Positions 9,414 through 18,139 are shown, numbered from the stretch's first letter. The stretch: 64,000 bases of DNA from Terriglobales bacterium (GCA_035573675.1 DATMAB010000010.1:265541-329540), one strand, 5' to 3'. Translations and numbers: made by a program. The notes: generated by a model not told the origin, from the sequence alone.

Positions 9414-10166
9414 GTGGGCGAGCTGCGTGCGATCCCGCTCCGCGGCCTCGGCGAGATTCGTCCCGGCGACGACCTGGTCCCAGCCCTGCTGCGCGCTTTG
9501 CGCGCCAGCCGGCAGACACTTGAACGCGGCGACATCCTGGTGGTCACGCACAAAATCGTCTCCAAGGCGGAGGGACAGATCGTTCGCCTGGCGGATGTGC
9601 GGCCATCGCGGGTGGCGCGACGTTGGGCCCGCAAGCACGGCAGCGATGCACGGGTGGTGGAGCTGGCTCTGGCCCAGGCCCGCCGTGTCGTGCGAATGCA
9701 GCGCGGCGTCCTCATCACGCAGACCCGCCACGGATTGGTTTGCGCCAATAGCGGAGTGGATCTCTCGAATGTTGATGGCGGAAAGAGCGCGGTCCTGCTG
9801 CCGGTCGATCCGGATCGCTCCGCCGAGCGGCTCCATCGCGCGCTCCGCGCACGCCTCGGGCTGCACGTGCCAGTGATCATCACGGACAGTTTTGGCAGGC
9901 CTTGGCGCCGGGGACTGACCGAGGTGGCTATCGGCACGGCGGGGCTGAAGGTTTTCCGCGACTTTCGCGGGCGGCGCGACGCTGCGGGATACAAGTTGCG
10001 AGCCACGCTGGAAGCAGTGGCCGATGAACTGGCCGGGATGGCCGGACTGGCAGCCGGGAAGCTCTCCCGCACGCCCGCGTGTATCATTCGGGGGTTCCGC
10101 TCCGAGCGGGGTAAAGGGCGGGCGCGCGACCTGGTGCGTCCCGCTGCCGAGGACCTGTTCCGTTGA
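9414..10166 (+). CDS. cofE: F420-0:gamma-L-glutamate ligase
   Basis: CofE adds glutamates to F420-0. The 250-residue protein (GTG start at 9414) covers only the ligase domain: the N-terminal RAIPLRGLGEIRPGDDL, ILVVTHKIVSKAEG, the ANSGVD turn and the IITDSFGRPWRRG block. Actinobacterial FbiB carries an additional C-terminal FMN-dependent reductase domain that reduces dehydro-F420-0. That domain is absent here and no separate nitroreductase-like gene lies in the operon. The gap to cofH is seven bases. Confidence 0.93.
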   Translation: MGELRAIPLRGLGEIRPGDDLVPALLRALRASRQTLERGDILVVTHKIVSKAEGQIVRLADVRPSRVARRWARKHGSDARVVELALAQARRVVRMQRGVLITQTRHGLVCANSGVDLSNVDGGKSAVLLPVDPDRSAERLHRALRARLGLHVPVIITDSFGRPWRRGLTEVAIGTAGLKVFRDFRGRRDAAGYKLRATLEAVADELAGMAGLAAGKLSRTPACIIRGFRSERGKGRARDLVRPAAEDLFR

Positions 10167-10173
10167 ACGGGAT

Positions 10174-11400
10174 ATGAAACGGGCACTAAGCAACGTCGAG
10201 CTGGAGAACTTCTTCGCGGCGGATTGGCGGAGAGTGGCACCGCGCATGAGTCACGAGGTGCGGTCTTCCATCGAGAAGCTGGAGGACGCGCTCGACGGCG
10301 GCGTGCTCACTCGCGAGGAATGTCTGCGACTAGCCCAGGCTGAGGGCGATGATCTTATCGGGCTGCTGCTGGCCGCCGACCGGCTGCGCCGAACGCTCGT
10401 CGGCGACACGGTAACCTACGTCGTCAATCGCAACATCAACTTCACCAACATCTGCTTCGTGGGATGCAAGTTCTGCGCCTTCGCCACCGGGCCACGCCAG
10501 CCGGACGCCTATTTTCTCTCCCTCGCGGAGGTTGAGCGCAAAACGCTCGAGGCCGCCGTACGTGGCGCGACGGAAGTCTGCATCCAGGGCGGCCTGCCGC
10601 GCGAACTGCCCGTGTTCTACTACCGCGACATCCTGCGCGCGGTAAAGCGCGCCGTCCCCGCCATGCACGCCCATGCGTTCTCGCCTATGGAGATGGTGTA
10701 CGGAGTGGAGCTCACCGGCATGCCGCTCCGCGAGTACCTGATGATGCTGAAGGGCAGCGGCCTCGATACGCTGCCGGGAACGGCTGCGGAAATCCTCGAC
10801 GACGACGTCCGCCATGTGCTCTCCCGCAACAAGCTCAGAGTGGCCCAGTGGCGCGAAGTGATCACCACGGCGCACCGCTGCGGCATCCGCTCGACTTCGA
10901 CGCTGATGTACGGCCACCTGGAAACTCCGGCGCACTGGGTGAACCAGTTGCTGTTGCTGCGAGAGATCCAGGCGGAAACCGGCGGTTTCACCGAGTTTGT
11001 GCCGCTCGGCTTCGTGCACCAGAACACGCTGCTGTTCCACCAGGGGTTGTCGCGCCCCGGCCCCACTCTTGCCGAGCATCTGAAAATCCACGCTCTGGCC
11101 CGCCTGCTGCTGGCCGGCTCGATTGAGAACATCCAGGTGTCGTGGGTCAAGCTGGATCGCGCGGTGGCACAACTCTGCCTGCGGGCTGGCGCCAACGACT
11201 ACGGAGGCACGCTGATGGAGGAAAACATCTCGCGCCTGGCCGGCTCCACCTCCGGCCAGTTTGTCAGCCCCGAGGAGTTCCAGCAGCGCATCCGTGAGCT
11301 CGACCGCGTCCCGGCGGAACGGAACACGGTCTACACGCGCTTGCGCTATACGGGTGGGGACGGCGCATGGCAGGAAGCCGGCGCCCGGAGGATCGCGTGA
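10174..11400 (+). CDS. cofH: FO synthase subunit 2
   Basis: CofH is the second radical-SAM half of FO synthase. The cluster-binding cysteines are C94, C98 and C101 (NICFVGCKFC). The 408-residue protein has the family's NRNINFTNIC, AFSPMEMVYG and PGTAAEILDDDVR motifs. The frame is open upstream to 10024 inside cofE, but the ATG at 10174, shortly after the cofE stop, gives the normal family length. Its stop overlaps the following GTG (GTGA). Separate cofG and cofH flanking cofDCE is an arrangement distinct from the fused actinobacterial fbiC. Confidence 0.94.
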   Translation: MKRALSNVELENFFAADWRRVAPRMSHEVRSSIEKLEDALDGGVLTREECLRLAQAEGDDLIGLLLAADRLRRTLVGDTVTYVVNRNINFTNICFVGCKFCAFATGPRQPDAYFLSLAEVERKTLEAAVRGATEVCIQGGLPRELPVFYYRDILRAVKRAVPAMHAHAFSPMEMVYGVELTGMPLREYLMMLKGSGLDTLPGTAAEILDDDVRHVLSRNKLRVAQWREVITTAHRCGIRSTSTLMYGHLETPAHWVNQLLLLREIQAETGGFTEFVPLGFVHQNTLLFHQGLSRPGPTLAEHLKIHALARLLLAGSIENIQVSWVKLDRAVAQLCLRAGANDYGGTLMEENISRLAGSTSGQFVSPEEFQQRIRELDRVPAERNTVYTRLRYTGGDGAWQEAGARRIA

Positions 11401-12077
11401 GCCGCATCGCCATTGTGGGCGGCACGGGTCCGGAGGGCCGTGGCCTCGCGCTGCGCTGGGCTCGTTCGGGCGAGAGCGTCGTCATCGGCTCACGGGACGC
11501 CGAGCGCGCCAAGGCCAAGGCTGCCGAGGTCGCCGGCAAGGCGGCAGGCGGCACGATCGAGGGCATGGAAAACTCTGCCGCTGTCGCCGCGGCTGACGTT
11601 GTGGTCATCACGGTGCCGTTCGAAGCCCAGGCCAGCACACTCAAGCAGCTCAAGCCGGCATTTCGGAGCGGCACCGTCGTGATCGACTGCACGGTCCCGC
11701 TGGCCGCAGCCATTGGCGGACGCCCTTCGCGCGTCCTGGGCGTCTGGCAGGGCTCGGCGGCGCAGCAGGCAGCCGAACTTTTGCCCGAGGGTGTCGCCGT
11801 CGCTGCCGCCTTCCACAACGTCTCCGCGGAGCTGCTGGAAGGCGCTGGCGACGTGGATGCTGACGTCATCGTGTGCAGCGACGACCCCCGCGCCCGCCAG
11901 GTAGCCATGGACCTCGCCGGGAAGATCCCCGGAGTGAGGGCCGTGGATGGCGGCCGGCTGGAGAACGCCCGCATCGTCGAGCAGCTCACCGCGCTGCTCA
12001 TCACCATCAACACACGCTACAAGGTGCACACTGCGGCCATTCGCATCACCGGCCTGCCACCCACGGGGCCGTCCTAG
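11397..12077 (+). CDS. npdG: F420-dependent NADP oxidoreductase
   Basis: This Fno/NpdG-type enzyme exchanges hydride between F420 and NADP, linking the deazaflavin to cell redox pools. With the GTG start at 11397 (coupled to the cofH stop) the protein has 226 residues and opens with the dinucleotide motif VSRIAIVGGTGPEG, followed by VIGSRDAERA, which fits NADP(H) 2'-phosphate binding. FHNVSAELLEG and the C-terminal INTRYKVHTAAIRITGLP are family hallmarks. An ATG at 11367 is in frame, but it lies inside cofH and would add a non-conserved tail. The stop shares a CTAG with the convergent gene's stop. Confidence 0.92.
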   Translation: MSRIAIVGGTGPEGRGLALRWARSGESVVIGSRDAERAKAKAAEVAGKAAGGTIEGMENSAAVAAADVVVITVPFEAQASTLKQLKPAFRSGTVVIDCTVPLAAAIGGRPSRVLGVWQGSAAQQAAELLPEGVAVAAAFHNVSAELLEGAGDVDADVIVCSDDPRARQVAMDLAGKIPGVRAVDGGRLENARIVEQLTALLITINTRYKVHTAAIRITGLPPTGPS

Positions 12078-12535
12078 CGCGGCAAGTTCATCCCCTCCGC
12101 CAGGATGCTGACAATCGGCCCTTCACCGGCATGCAGAGCCGCCCGCCGTTCGTGTTTGGCCCGAGCGCGATAGACGAACTCATGCCCTTCCTTTTCGCCC
12201 GGGAAGAACCACTCCCGGATGCGCTCGGGAGAGTGAGCCATGGGTTCATACAGATCCACCTCGGCGTTATCGGTGGCGTGGGCGCGCTCCACCGGCTCCA
12301 CCAGGAACCAGCCGTAGTTCTGAGTGCGGTCGCGAGCCCAAACCCTCATCAGCGCAGGACCGTCGGAGTCCACGTAGTATTGGAACTCGTACACGCCCGG
12401 ACTCAGTACCTTGCCGGGGATCTCAACCGGAGCGTTGGTCGTAACAACCAGCCTGCGTCCGTCCGCACGCACTTGCGGCAGGCAGAAGAGGCTGAACAGC
12501 ACAGACACACATAGTGCGAACATTTTCCGATTCAT
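12074..12535 (-). CDS. Small secreted protein, PGxY type (hypothetical)
   Basis: The 153-residue protein starts with a clear signal peptide (MFALCVSVLFSLFCLPQVRA, cleavage probably after ADG). The mature part begins with a beta-rich unit, VEIPGKVLSPGVYEFQYYV, that resembles VKLAGTELKPGEYRIEW of the gene at 61594. I know of no assigned function; such small exported proteins are abundant in acidobacteria. The ribosome-binding site GGAGGAAAGG lies just upstream of the ATG. The gene converges on npdG with overlapping stop codons. Confidence 0.75.
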   Translation of the reverse strand: MNRKMFALCVSVLFSLFCLPQVRADGRRLVVTTNAPVEIPGKVLSPGVYEFQYYVDSDGPALMRVWARDRTQNYGWFLVEPVERAHATDNAEVDLYEPMAHSPERIREWFFPGEKEGHEFVYRARAKHERRAALHAGEGPIVSILAEGMNLPR

Positions 12536-12549
12536 ATTTCCTTTCCTCC

Positions 12550-12600
12550 GTCAGCACACGGGCTGACTCGTTTGCAAGAACTGGGTGGTCCTCGTTTGCA
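12550..12600 (-). promoter_or_regulatory. Leader/promoter region with direct repeat
   Basis: Upstream of the small secreted gene the 10-base word CTCGTTTGCA occurs twice (12567-12576 and 12591-12600), 24 bases apart. A 6-bp hairpin GTCAGC/GCTGAC (12550-12567) lies nearest the gene. Two copies a little over two helix turns apart could be an operator for a dimeric regulator. Function is inferred from arrangement only. Confidence 0.35.
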
Positions 12601-12657
12601 GTGGGCATCAACAACTCACACACCGGAAACGGGACAGGTGTTGAGCGGACTGAAGAA

Positions 12658-12957
12658 TCAGGCGGACGGAGGCGAGCGGGCGTCGATCCGGTCGAACGCC
12701 AGCCCTTGCCAGGCTAGCGGAGCATGAATTTCCTGAGGTTGGAAGACGGGCAGCGGAACATTCAGCGCACAGGGGGCCGCGGTCAGCGCAGCGTCCAGTT
12801 CGGCCTTACCCACCGCGGCGGCTACTTCGTAGTAGTCCGGCGCATCAAACGAGCGGCCGGCGGAAGGCAGCACCACAAGCACTGCTCCCGGCGCCAGCGA
12901 CCAGATCAGAAGCGCCAGGATGACCACACAGCTCTGTGCCTTGAGGCCTCGGTGCAT
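12658..12957 (-). CDS. Possible small exported protein (hypothetical)
   Basis: The 99-residue frame from the ATG at 12957 begins with a hydrophobic segment (CVVILALLIWSLAPGAVLVVL) that could be a signal anchor, followed by a proline-rich tail without recognisable motifs. A GTG at 12969 would add four residues. AAGGGAAGAG lies upstream, and AGAGAG immediately before the ATG. No homology is recognised, and a competing frame exists on the other strand, so this is only a moderate call. It is divergent from the ACT-domain gene at 13068. Confidence 0.45.
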   Translation of the reverse strand: MHRGLKAQSCVVILALLIWSLAPGAVLVVLPSAGRSFDAPDYYEVAAAVGKAELDAALTAAPCALNVPLPVFQPQEIHAPLAWQGLAFDRIDARSPPSA

Positions 12958-13031
12958 GCTCTCTGTCACTCTTCCCTTGGGATGCCCGGGCCACGGCCTA
13001 GCGTTGCCTTCGCGAGTGGCGCGGCAGGGAC

Positions 13032-13037
13032 TAGAAT
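13032..13037 (+). promoter_or_regulatory. Candidate -10 box (TAGAAT)
   Basis: TAGAAT at 13032-13037 lies about 30 bases before the ATG at 13068 and ahead of the ribosome-binding site GGGAGG (around 13054-13060). It fits a sigma-70 -10 element; no convincing -35 box is seen. Confidence 0.4.
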
Positions 13038-13067
13038 CTCTGCTTCCGATCGTGCGGGAGGTGTCGC

Positions 13068-13453
13068 ATGCCGAAAGCGAAGCAGATCACGGTCTGGGTA
13101 GCCGACCGCCCGGGCGTGCTGGGCGATGTGGCCGCCACCTTGGGCGAGAAGAAGATCAATATCGAGGCGTTTCTGGCGCACGTCACGGGTGACGAGGGCG
13201 CCATCCGGCTTATCGTGGACAAGCCGGCTGCGGCGAAAAAAGCGCTGACCGGCCGCGGCTGGCGCGTTACCGAAGAAGAAATCGTCAGAGTAGCGCTGGT
13301 GGACAAGCCGGGCACGCTGGGCCGCACCGCAGAAAAGTGGGCCGCGCGGGAATCAACATCCGCTATGGCTACACGGGCAGCGCGAAAGGTAGGAAGGTGA
13401 ACGCATACTTGGCCGTTGCCAATGTGACAGCGGCACTGAAGGCGCTGCGCTGA
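13068..13453 (+). pseudogene. Double-ACT-domain protein interrupted by a one-base frameshift
   Basis: The first ACT domain reads normally (ITVWVADRPGVLGDVAATLG, then EKKINIEAFLAHVTGDEG). The second begins IVRVALVDKPGTLGRTAEK, but the frame then runs into 26 unrelated residues and a TGA at about 13402. Adding one base after AAG (13335-13337) restores LGRAGINIRYGYTGSAKG and a proper ACT ending ANVTAALKALR with a stop at 13451-13453, giving 128 residues. Tandem-ACT proteins of this size are small amino-acid-binding regulators. The slip follows an A4 run, so either a real mutation or a sequencing error is possible. Confidence 0.8.
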
Positions 13454-13455
13454 GA

Positions 13456-13986
13456 TCAGACCGGCGGGCTGTCGTGGGCGTCGAAGACCTCGGCGGCCTC
13501 GCGCTCCAGGTCCACGCCGGGCAGCTTCTCCAGCAGGCGCACACAGCGGTTCCAGCGCAACAGGGCGTCGTCGTTGCCGGCGGGCCGGATCTTCTCCGCT
13601 TCGTCGAAGCGGCGCATGGCTTCCTCGAACAGCGGCAGTACGCTTTGCACCGGACGTCCGGCGCTGAGCTGAGCCTTGGCGCGCCGCTCATAGAGCAACC
13701 CCGTGTAGTAAAGGCGCTCGTAAGGGCTGGTCAGGCTCTCCAGCACGGCTTCGGCCTCGCCGACGCGGTCCGACGGCTCCCCGGTGAACTGGTCGGTGAT
13801 GCACATCCCCAGAAGCCGGATGGCAGCCTGGTTTTCAGGCTCAATCGCCAGGATGTCCCGGCAGATGGATTCCGCCTCCTCCGGCTCGTTCAGGTAGCGA
13901 TACAGCTCCACTTTCTCCAAAGCCTCGGGGATGCCATTGTGTGAGATGGGCTTGAGTACCAATTCCATACGCGACTCCTGTTCCAC
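13456..13986 (-). CDS. TPR-like helical repeat protein (hypothetical)
   Basis: The 176-residue protein is predicted to be all-helical with TPR-like features: ALEKVELYRYLNEPEEAESICRDILAIEPENQAAIRLLG and a later FEEAMRRFDEAEKIRP. TPR proteins mediate protein-protein contacts; the partner is unknown. It could start at 13986 or at the internal Met (MELVLK) at 13968. It converges tail-to-tail on the ACT-domain gene, with two bases between the stop codons, and its own upstream region is an AT-rich repeat. Confidence 0.7.
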   Translation of the reverse strand: MEQESRMELVLKPISHNGIPEALEKVELYRYLNEPEEAESICRDILAIEPENQAAIRLLGMCITDQFTGEPSDRVGEAEAVLESLTSPYERLYYTGLLYERRAKAQLSAGRPVQSVLPLFEEAMRRFDEAEKIRPAGNDDALLRWNRCVRLLEKLPGVDLEREAAEVFDAHDSPPV

Positions 13987-14098
13987 AATTCAAAATGCAA
14001 AAGGACAAATGAAAAATAGGCTGCGCCTTCGGTTTTCCGGGCCAGGCTTTGATCGACTCGACGTTTATTCATTCTTCATTCTGCATTTCGCATTTCAT
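13987..14098 (-). repeat. AT-rich inverted repeat of AATGCAAAA/CATTTTGCAT type
   Basis: Between the TPR-like gene and frdD lies a 110-base AT-rich segment in otherwise GC-rich DNA. Its left end carries TTCAAAATGCAAAAGG and AAATGAAAAAT; its right end carries the roughly complementary CATTCTGCATTTCGCATTTC. A hairpin with A-rich and T-rich arms would form. Similar words recur at 14620-14662. It may also end frd transcription. Confidence 0.5.
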
Positions 14099-14446
14099 TC
14101 AAATTGCCAGCAGTAAGTATGCCGCAATCACGGTGCCGGCGATGGCTCCACCGTAGCAGCCCGCGAAAATGACTTCCGTCAGGTGCTTGATCTGCAAACC
14201 GTCGTAGAGCGTGTAACGGAAGCGATGCGCCCAGTGGAACAGCGGCAAGGAACACAGCACGAAAAGATAGACACGCACCAAAGGATGCCGCGCCAGCTCC
14301 ATGAGCCTGTCGTAGCCCGGGCCTTGAAGCCATCCCAACGGCAATGCCAGTCCGAACAGGAACAGGTGCACGGGCACCAGGAAGGCGGCCACGACGCCGC
14401 CGGCGCTGAACAGTCCCCAGAAGAATGGATCGTTCGACCGAGCCAT
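14099..14446 (-). CDS. frdD: Fumarate reductase membrane subunit D
   Basis: This 115-residue protein has three predicted membrane helices and the FrdD pattern: an N-terminal DPFFWGLFSAGGVVAAFLVP, then VRVYLFVLCSLPLFHWAHRFRYTLYDG with a histidine pair (FHWAH) near the quinone side. With FrdC it anchors the catalytic FrdAB dimer and binds menaquinol. It is the last gene of the minus-strand operon, but it is separated from frdC by an unusual 216-base spacer. Confidence 0.88.
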   Translation of the reverse strand: MARSNDPFFWGLFSAGGVVAAFLVPVHLFLFGLALPLGWLQGPGYDRLMELARHPLVRVYLFVLCSLPLFHWAHRFRYTLYDGLQIKHLTEVIFAGCYGGAIAGTVIAAYLLLAI

Positions 14447-14662
14447 GGCTACCTCACGAATGCAAGATTAGGAACAGGCCGCCCGCAAGGGCTGTCGGAA
14501 GAAAGTCGCATTGACTCCTGGCCTCCCATCCAGGCTCTTGCACAGTCTCACCGTGCTTACCGCAAAGGCGAAGGTCCGCTCACATATATCGCGTGGCTTC
14601 ACATCAGCTTGCATGATGTTTGTGGCCTTCTCTTTGCATTTTGCGCTTTGCATTTTTCATTT
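14447..14662 (-). repeat. Spacer with A/T-rich repeat splitting frdC and frdD
   Basis: Within a tightly packed operon this 216-base stretch is out of place. The frdC-proximal part (about 14620-14662) is an array of CATTTTGC/CTTTGCAT words like those at 13987-14098; the rest has no recognised motif. A 61-codon frame inside shows no protein-like features. It looks like a small inserted repeat element. Confidence 0.5.
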
Positions 14663-15076
14663 TCATTGACGTACCACCGTCCAAATCACGAACGCCGTCA
14701 CTACCGCCCAGGCCACGTAATTGGGAGCCGCCACCGCAGCGTCCGGCAGGCGCCGGCCCCGAAACCGGACTGCCATCGCGCTGGGCGCCAGGTTGAACCA
14801 GGTGATGGTATGAAACAGCGCGAACGCCAGCGCCAGCAGGTTCACCACCACGATGATCGGATTCCGCAGAAACTGCTGCAGCTGCGCGTAGGACTCCGGC
14901 CCCGCTCTCAGGGCGCAAATCTGCACCAGCGTGAGCACCACGGAATAGGCGACCGCCAGGCTGGTGAGCTCGCGCAGGATGAATCGCAGGTACGGCCAGC
15001 GTCCCAGCCACCAATACGTCGAGACGCGCTTGCGGTACCAGCGCGGATGGTATTCCGTGTAGTGCGGCGCGCTCAT
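14663..15076 (-). CDS. frdC: Fumarate reductase membrane subunit C
   Basis: The 137-residue protein has three membrane helices and follows the E. coli FrdC layout: [18 protein letters not shown] before helix 1, [30 protein letters not shown] in helix 2, and a C-terminal helix. FrdC/FrdD-type anchors usually carry no haem, unlike the cytochrome b anchors of many succinate dehydrogenases. The ATG at 15076 overlaps the frdB stop by four bases, whereas the longer open frame runs into frdB. Confidence 0.9.
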   Translation of the reverse strand: MSAPHYTEYHPRWYRKRVSTYWWLGRWPYLRFILRELTSLAVAYSVVLTLVQICALRAGPESYAQLQQFLRNPIIVVVNLLALAFALFHTITWFNLAPSAMAVRFRGRRLPDAAVAAPNYVAWAVVTAFVIWTVVRQ

Positions 15077-15825
15077 GGCCTTGTCCCCCAGGGCATCAGG
15101 AACTTCCTGAACCACTCGCCGGCGGCGCGCAGCTTGTACTGCTGGATGGCGCCCGCCGGATCCACGTGCTTCGGACACGCCTGTGTGCACTCGCCCACGA
15201 AGGTGCATCCCCAGATGCCCTCGTGGTCGGATAGCAGGTCGGTTCGCTCGCTCCCGCCCTGATCGCGGGAATCCTTGTTGTAGCGCTGGGCCAGCGCCAG
15301 CGCCGCCGGCCCCACGAACAGCGGGTCCAAGCCGACCACCGGACAGGCGGCGTAGCACAGCAGGCAATTGATACACATGCTGAACTGCTTGAACTCATCG
15401 AGCTGCTCGGGGGTCTGCAGGTATTCACCCTCGGCCAGCGGCTTCTCTTCCCGGCGCATGAGCCAGGGTTTGGCTTTCTTCAGCTTGCGCATGAAGTCGG
15501 TGATCTCCACCACCAGGTCGCGGACCACCGGAAAGTAGCGCAGAGGCTCCACGCGCACCGGCTTTCCTTCCTGTGCGTAGCTGGTGAGAAACGTGGCGCA
15601 GGTGAGCTTGGGCTCGCCGTTGACCATCATGCCGCAGCTCCCGCAGATGCCCATGCGGCACGACCAGCGATAGGAGAGCGAGCCGTCGCGCTGGTCCTTA
15701 ATATAGTTGAGCGCGTCCAGCACCACCCACTCCTTGCGGCACGGCACCTCATGCCGCTCGAAGTAAGGCGCAGCATCCCGCTCGGGCGAATAGCGGGCGA
15801 CTTCCAGCGTGATCGTGTCCGGCAT
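15073..15825 (-). CDS. frdB: Fumarate reductase iron-sulfur subunit
   Basis: The 250-residue protein carries electrons from the membrane quinol to FrdA. The [2Fe-2S] motif is visible in [16 protein letters not shown] plus a downstream Cys (KLTC). The C-terminal ferredoxin half has [14 protein letters not shown] and [17 protein letters not shown] for the [4Fe-4S] and [3Fe-4S] clusters. The length is normal for the family. It follows frdA by three bases and overlaps frdC by four. Confidence 0.95.
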   Translation of the reverse strand: MPDTITLEVARYSPERDAAPYFERHEVPCRKEWVVLDALNYIKDQRDGSLSYRWSCRMGICGSCGMMVNGEPKLTCATFLTSYAQEGKPVRVEPLRYFPVVRDLVVEITDFMRKLKKAKPWLMRREEKPLAEGEYLQTPEQLDEFKQFSMCINCLLCYAACPVVGLDPLFVGPAALALAQRYNKDSRDQGGSERTDLLSDHEGIWGCTFVGECTQACPKHVDPAGAIQQYKLRAAGEWFRKFLMPWGTRP

Positions 15826-15828
15826 CGC

Positions 15829-17589
15829 CTACGCCTCCTTCACAGTCTGCCCGTACACGCGCTCCCCCGGCGGCCAGCGGGTGATGGTTACCGGCTGATA
15901 CTCCACCCGCGCCGTACCATCGGCATTACGGTACACCAGCGAGTGCGCCAGGAACCTTTCGTCATCGCGCTTGGGAAAATCTGTGCGCTGGTGAGCGCCA
16001 CGTGACTCGGTGCGCCGCAATGCGCTTTCGACAATACACTCCGCCACGTCCAGCATGAACCCCAGCTCCAATGCCGCCAGCAGTTCGGTGTTGAAGGTGC
16101 GGCTATGGTCGTCGAGTTGGATCGCCCCGCAGCGTTCCTGCAGGCTGCGCAGTTTGGCGGCGGCTTCCGTCAGCGAGGCGCCTGTGCGGTAAATGCCGGC
16201 GCCCTTCTCCACCGCCTTCTGCATCTCCTCGCGCACGGTGGAGATGCGTTCCCCGCCTGCGGATCGCCGAAGTAACGCCTCGATCCGTTCCTTTTCATCG
16301 AGCACCTGCGCTTCCAGGTGATCCCGCTTTGCTTCGTGGGTGGAAGCGAACTCCGCCGCCGCACGGCCTGCTCGCGCCCCGAACACCAGCAGTTCGGGCA
16401 ACGAGTTCGAGCCGAGCCGGTTGGCGCCGTTGATGCTCACGCAGGCCACCTCGCCCGCGGCATAGAGTCCGGCCAGGGGCGTGGCGCCATGAATGTCGGT
16501 CGAAACGCCGCCCATCATGTAATGCACCACCGGCCGCACCGGGACCAGTTCTTTCACCGGGTCGATGTTCTGATACTTGAGGCAAAGTTCGCGCACAAAG
16601 GGAAGCTTGGCATTGATGAGCTTCTCACCCAAATGGCGCAGATCCAGATGGACCACCGGCCCGTACGGCGTCGGGATGGTGCGGCCCTTCTGGTCCTCTT
16701 TCACGAACGCCTGGGAAAGCCGGTCGCGCGGACCCAGTTCCATCGAGCGCAGTACCGGCTTCGGTTGCGGCGTGCCCAGGTTATAGTCCTGCAGGTAGCG
16801 GTATCCATCCTTGTTCAGCAGGTAGCCGCCCTCGGCGCGCGCCGCTTCCGTGATCAGGATGCCGGTGAAAGGTAATCCCGTCGGATGGTACTGCACGAAC
16901 TCCATGTCTTTCAGAGGCGCTCCGGCGCGATAGGCCAGCGCCATGCCGTCGCCATTCTTGATGTTGGCATTGGTAGTGAAGGGGAAGATTTTGCCGCATC
17001 CGCCCGTGCACAGGATCACGGCCTTGGCCGCGATCGCCTGGATGCGCCCGGTCATGATCTCGATAGCGACTACGCCCTGTACGCGCCCATCGTCCACCAG
17101 CAGCCGGGTGACGAACCACTCGTCGTAGCGGGTAATGGCGTTGTACTTCAGCGACGTCTGGAACAGCGTGTGCAGCATATGGAAGCCGGTCTTGTCGGCG
17201 GCAAACCAGGTGCGCATCTTCTTCATGCCGCCGAACGCGCGCACCGCGATGTGCCCGTCCGGGTCGCGGCTCCACGGGCATCCCCAGTGCTCCAGTTGCA
17301 GCAATTCCTGCGGGGCTTCGCGCACGAACGCCTCCACAGCGTCCTGGTCGCAAAGCCAGTCGCCTCCGGAGATGGTGTCGTAGGCGTGGTCGTCGAGCGA
17401 GTCGCCCGGCTTCGTGACCCCGGCCGCGCCTCCTTCTGCGGAGACCGTGTGGCTGCGCATGGGGTACACCTTGGAGACCACGGCCACGTTCAGGCGGGGA
17501 TTGACCTCGGCCACGGCGATAGCGGCCCGAAGGCCTGCGCCTCCGCCGCCGACCAGCAGCACGTCGTGAATCGGGAGATCCATGCCCAC
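15829..17589 (-). CDS. frdA: Fumarate reductase/succinate dehydrogenase flavoprotein subunit
   Basis: The 586-residue catalytic subunit reduces fumarate (or oxidises succinate) at a covalently bound FAD. Visible are the dinucleotide loop [15 protein letters not shown] (residues 11-25), the FAD-linking H47 in [13 protein letters not shown], the substrate-site block [11 protein letters not shown], and the C-terminal [17 protein letters not shown]. Together with FrdC/FrdD-type anchors it forms a menaquinol-fumarate reductase, allowing anaerobic or fermentative electron disposal. An internal Met two codons in (17583) is an alternative start. Confidence 0.95.
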   Translation of the reverse strand: MGMDLPIHDVLLVGGGGAGLRAAIAVAEVNPRLNVAVVSKVYPMRSHTVSAEGGAAGVTKPGDSLDDHAYDTISGGDWLCDQDAVEAFVREAPQELLQLEHWGCPWSRDPDGHIAVRAFGGMKKMRTWFAADKTGFHMLHTLFQTSLKYNAITRYDEWFVTRLLVDDGRVQGVVAIEIMTGRIQAIAAKAVILCTGGCGKIFPFTTNANIKNGDGMALAYRAGAPLKDMEFVQYHPTGLPFTGILITEAARAEGGYLLNKDGYRYLQDYNLGTPQPKPVLRSMELGPRDRLSQAFVKEDQKGRTIPTPYGPVVHLDLRHLGEKLINAKLPFVRELCLKYQNIDPVKELVPVRPVVHYMMGGVSTDIHGATPLAGLYAAGEVACVSINGANRLGSNSLPELLVFGARAGRAAAEFASTHEAKRDHLEAQVLDEKERIEALLRRSAGGERISTVREEMQKAVEKGAGIYRTGASLTEAAAKLRSLQERCGAIQLDDHSRTFNTELLAALELGFMLDVAECIVESALRRTESRGAHQRTDFPKRDDERFLAHSLVYRNADGTARVEYQPVTITRWPPGERVYGQTVKEA

Positions 17590-17679
17590 CGAATCCCGGA
17601 GCGGTGAAACTAGCCCCCAGCCGTAGCCTTGTCAAGGTTTCGCCTGCCGGTTCTCCTCGCCGCCCGAACCGCTTTGTGC

Positions 17680-17703
17680 TACATTCTCCGACCGCGCTGG
17701 AGG
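17680..17703 (+). promoter_or_regulatory. Candidate -10 box and ribosome-binding site for the NfeD gene
   Basis: In the 121-base divergent gap between frdA and the NfeD gene, TACATT (17680-17685) resembles a -10 element. GGAGG at 17699-17703 lies seven bases before the ATG at 17711. A very short leader is implied. No clear -35 box is seen. Confidence 0.4.
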
Positions 17704-17710
17704 TGACGCC

Positions 17711-18139
17711 ATGCAGTGGTGGGCCTGGATGATCCTGGGCTTTATCCTGATCGCTGCTGAGTTGCTGACTCCCGGCGGTTTCTTTGTCCTGTTCTTCGGC
17801 CTCGCTGGCGTGATCGTAGGATTCCTGCGCCTGGCCGATGTCGCCGGGCCACCGTGGGTGCAGTGGCTGCTGTTCTCCGGCATCTCCGTTGCCAGCATCG
17901 TACTGTTCCGCAAGCCGCTGATGGCGCGTTTCGGCATGGCGGCGCCCAAACAGGTGGACCAACTCGTGGGCGAGATCGGGAACGCCCTGGATGACATCGC
18001 CGTCAACGTGATCGGCAAGGTGGAGCTGCGCGGCACGCCCTGGACCGCGCGCAACGTCGGTGAAACCCCGCTCACCCGGGGCCAGCGCTGCAAGGTGGAG
18101 AAACAGGAAGGCTTGACGCTGTTCGTGCGCGCGGAGTAG
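17711..18139 (+). CDS. NfeD-family membrane protein (short form)
   Basis: The 142-residue protein has two to three N-terminal membrane helices (MQWWAWMILGFILIAAELL, FFVLFFGLAGVIVGFLRL, WLLFSGISVASIVLF) followed by a small OB-fold domain (about residues 85-142: GKVELRGTPWTARN and RGQRCKVEKQEGLTLFV). This is the short NfeD1b type, which is almost always encoded beside an SPFH/stomatin protein, as here. The pair is thought to organise membrane microdomains and quality control. Confidence 0.9.
   Translation: MQWWAWMILGFILIAAELLTPGGFFVLFFGLAGVIVGFLRLADVAGPPWVQWLLFSGISVASIVLFRKPLMARFGMAAPKQVDQLVGEIGNALDDIAVNVIGKVELRGTPWTARNVGETPLTRGQRCKVEKQEGLTLFVRAE

Noticed and set aside
14468..14653. 61-codon frame in the frdC-frdD spacer
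   Set aside because: Part of it is translated repeat (QSAKCKEKATN) and there is no ribosome-binding site; treated as a repeat.
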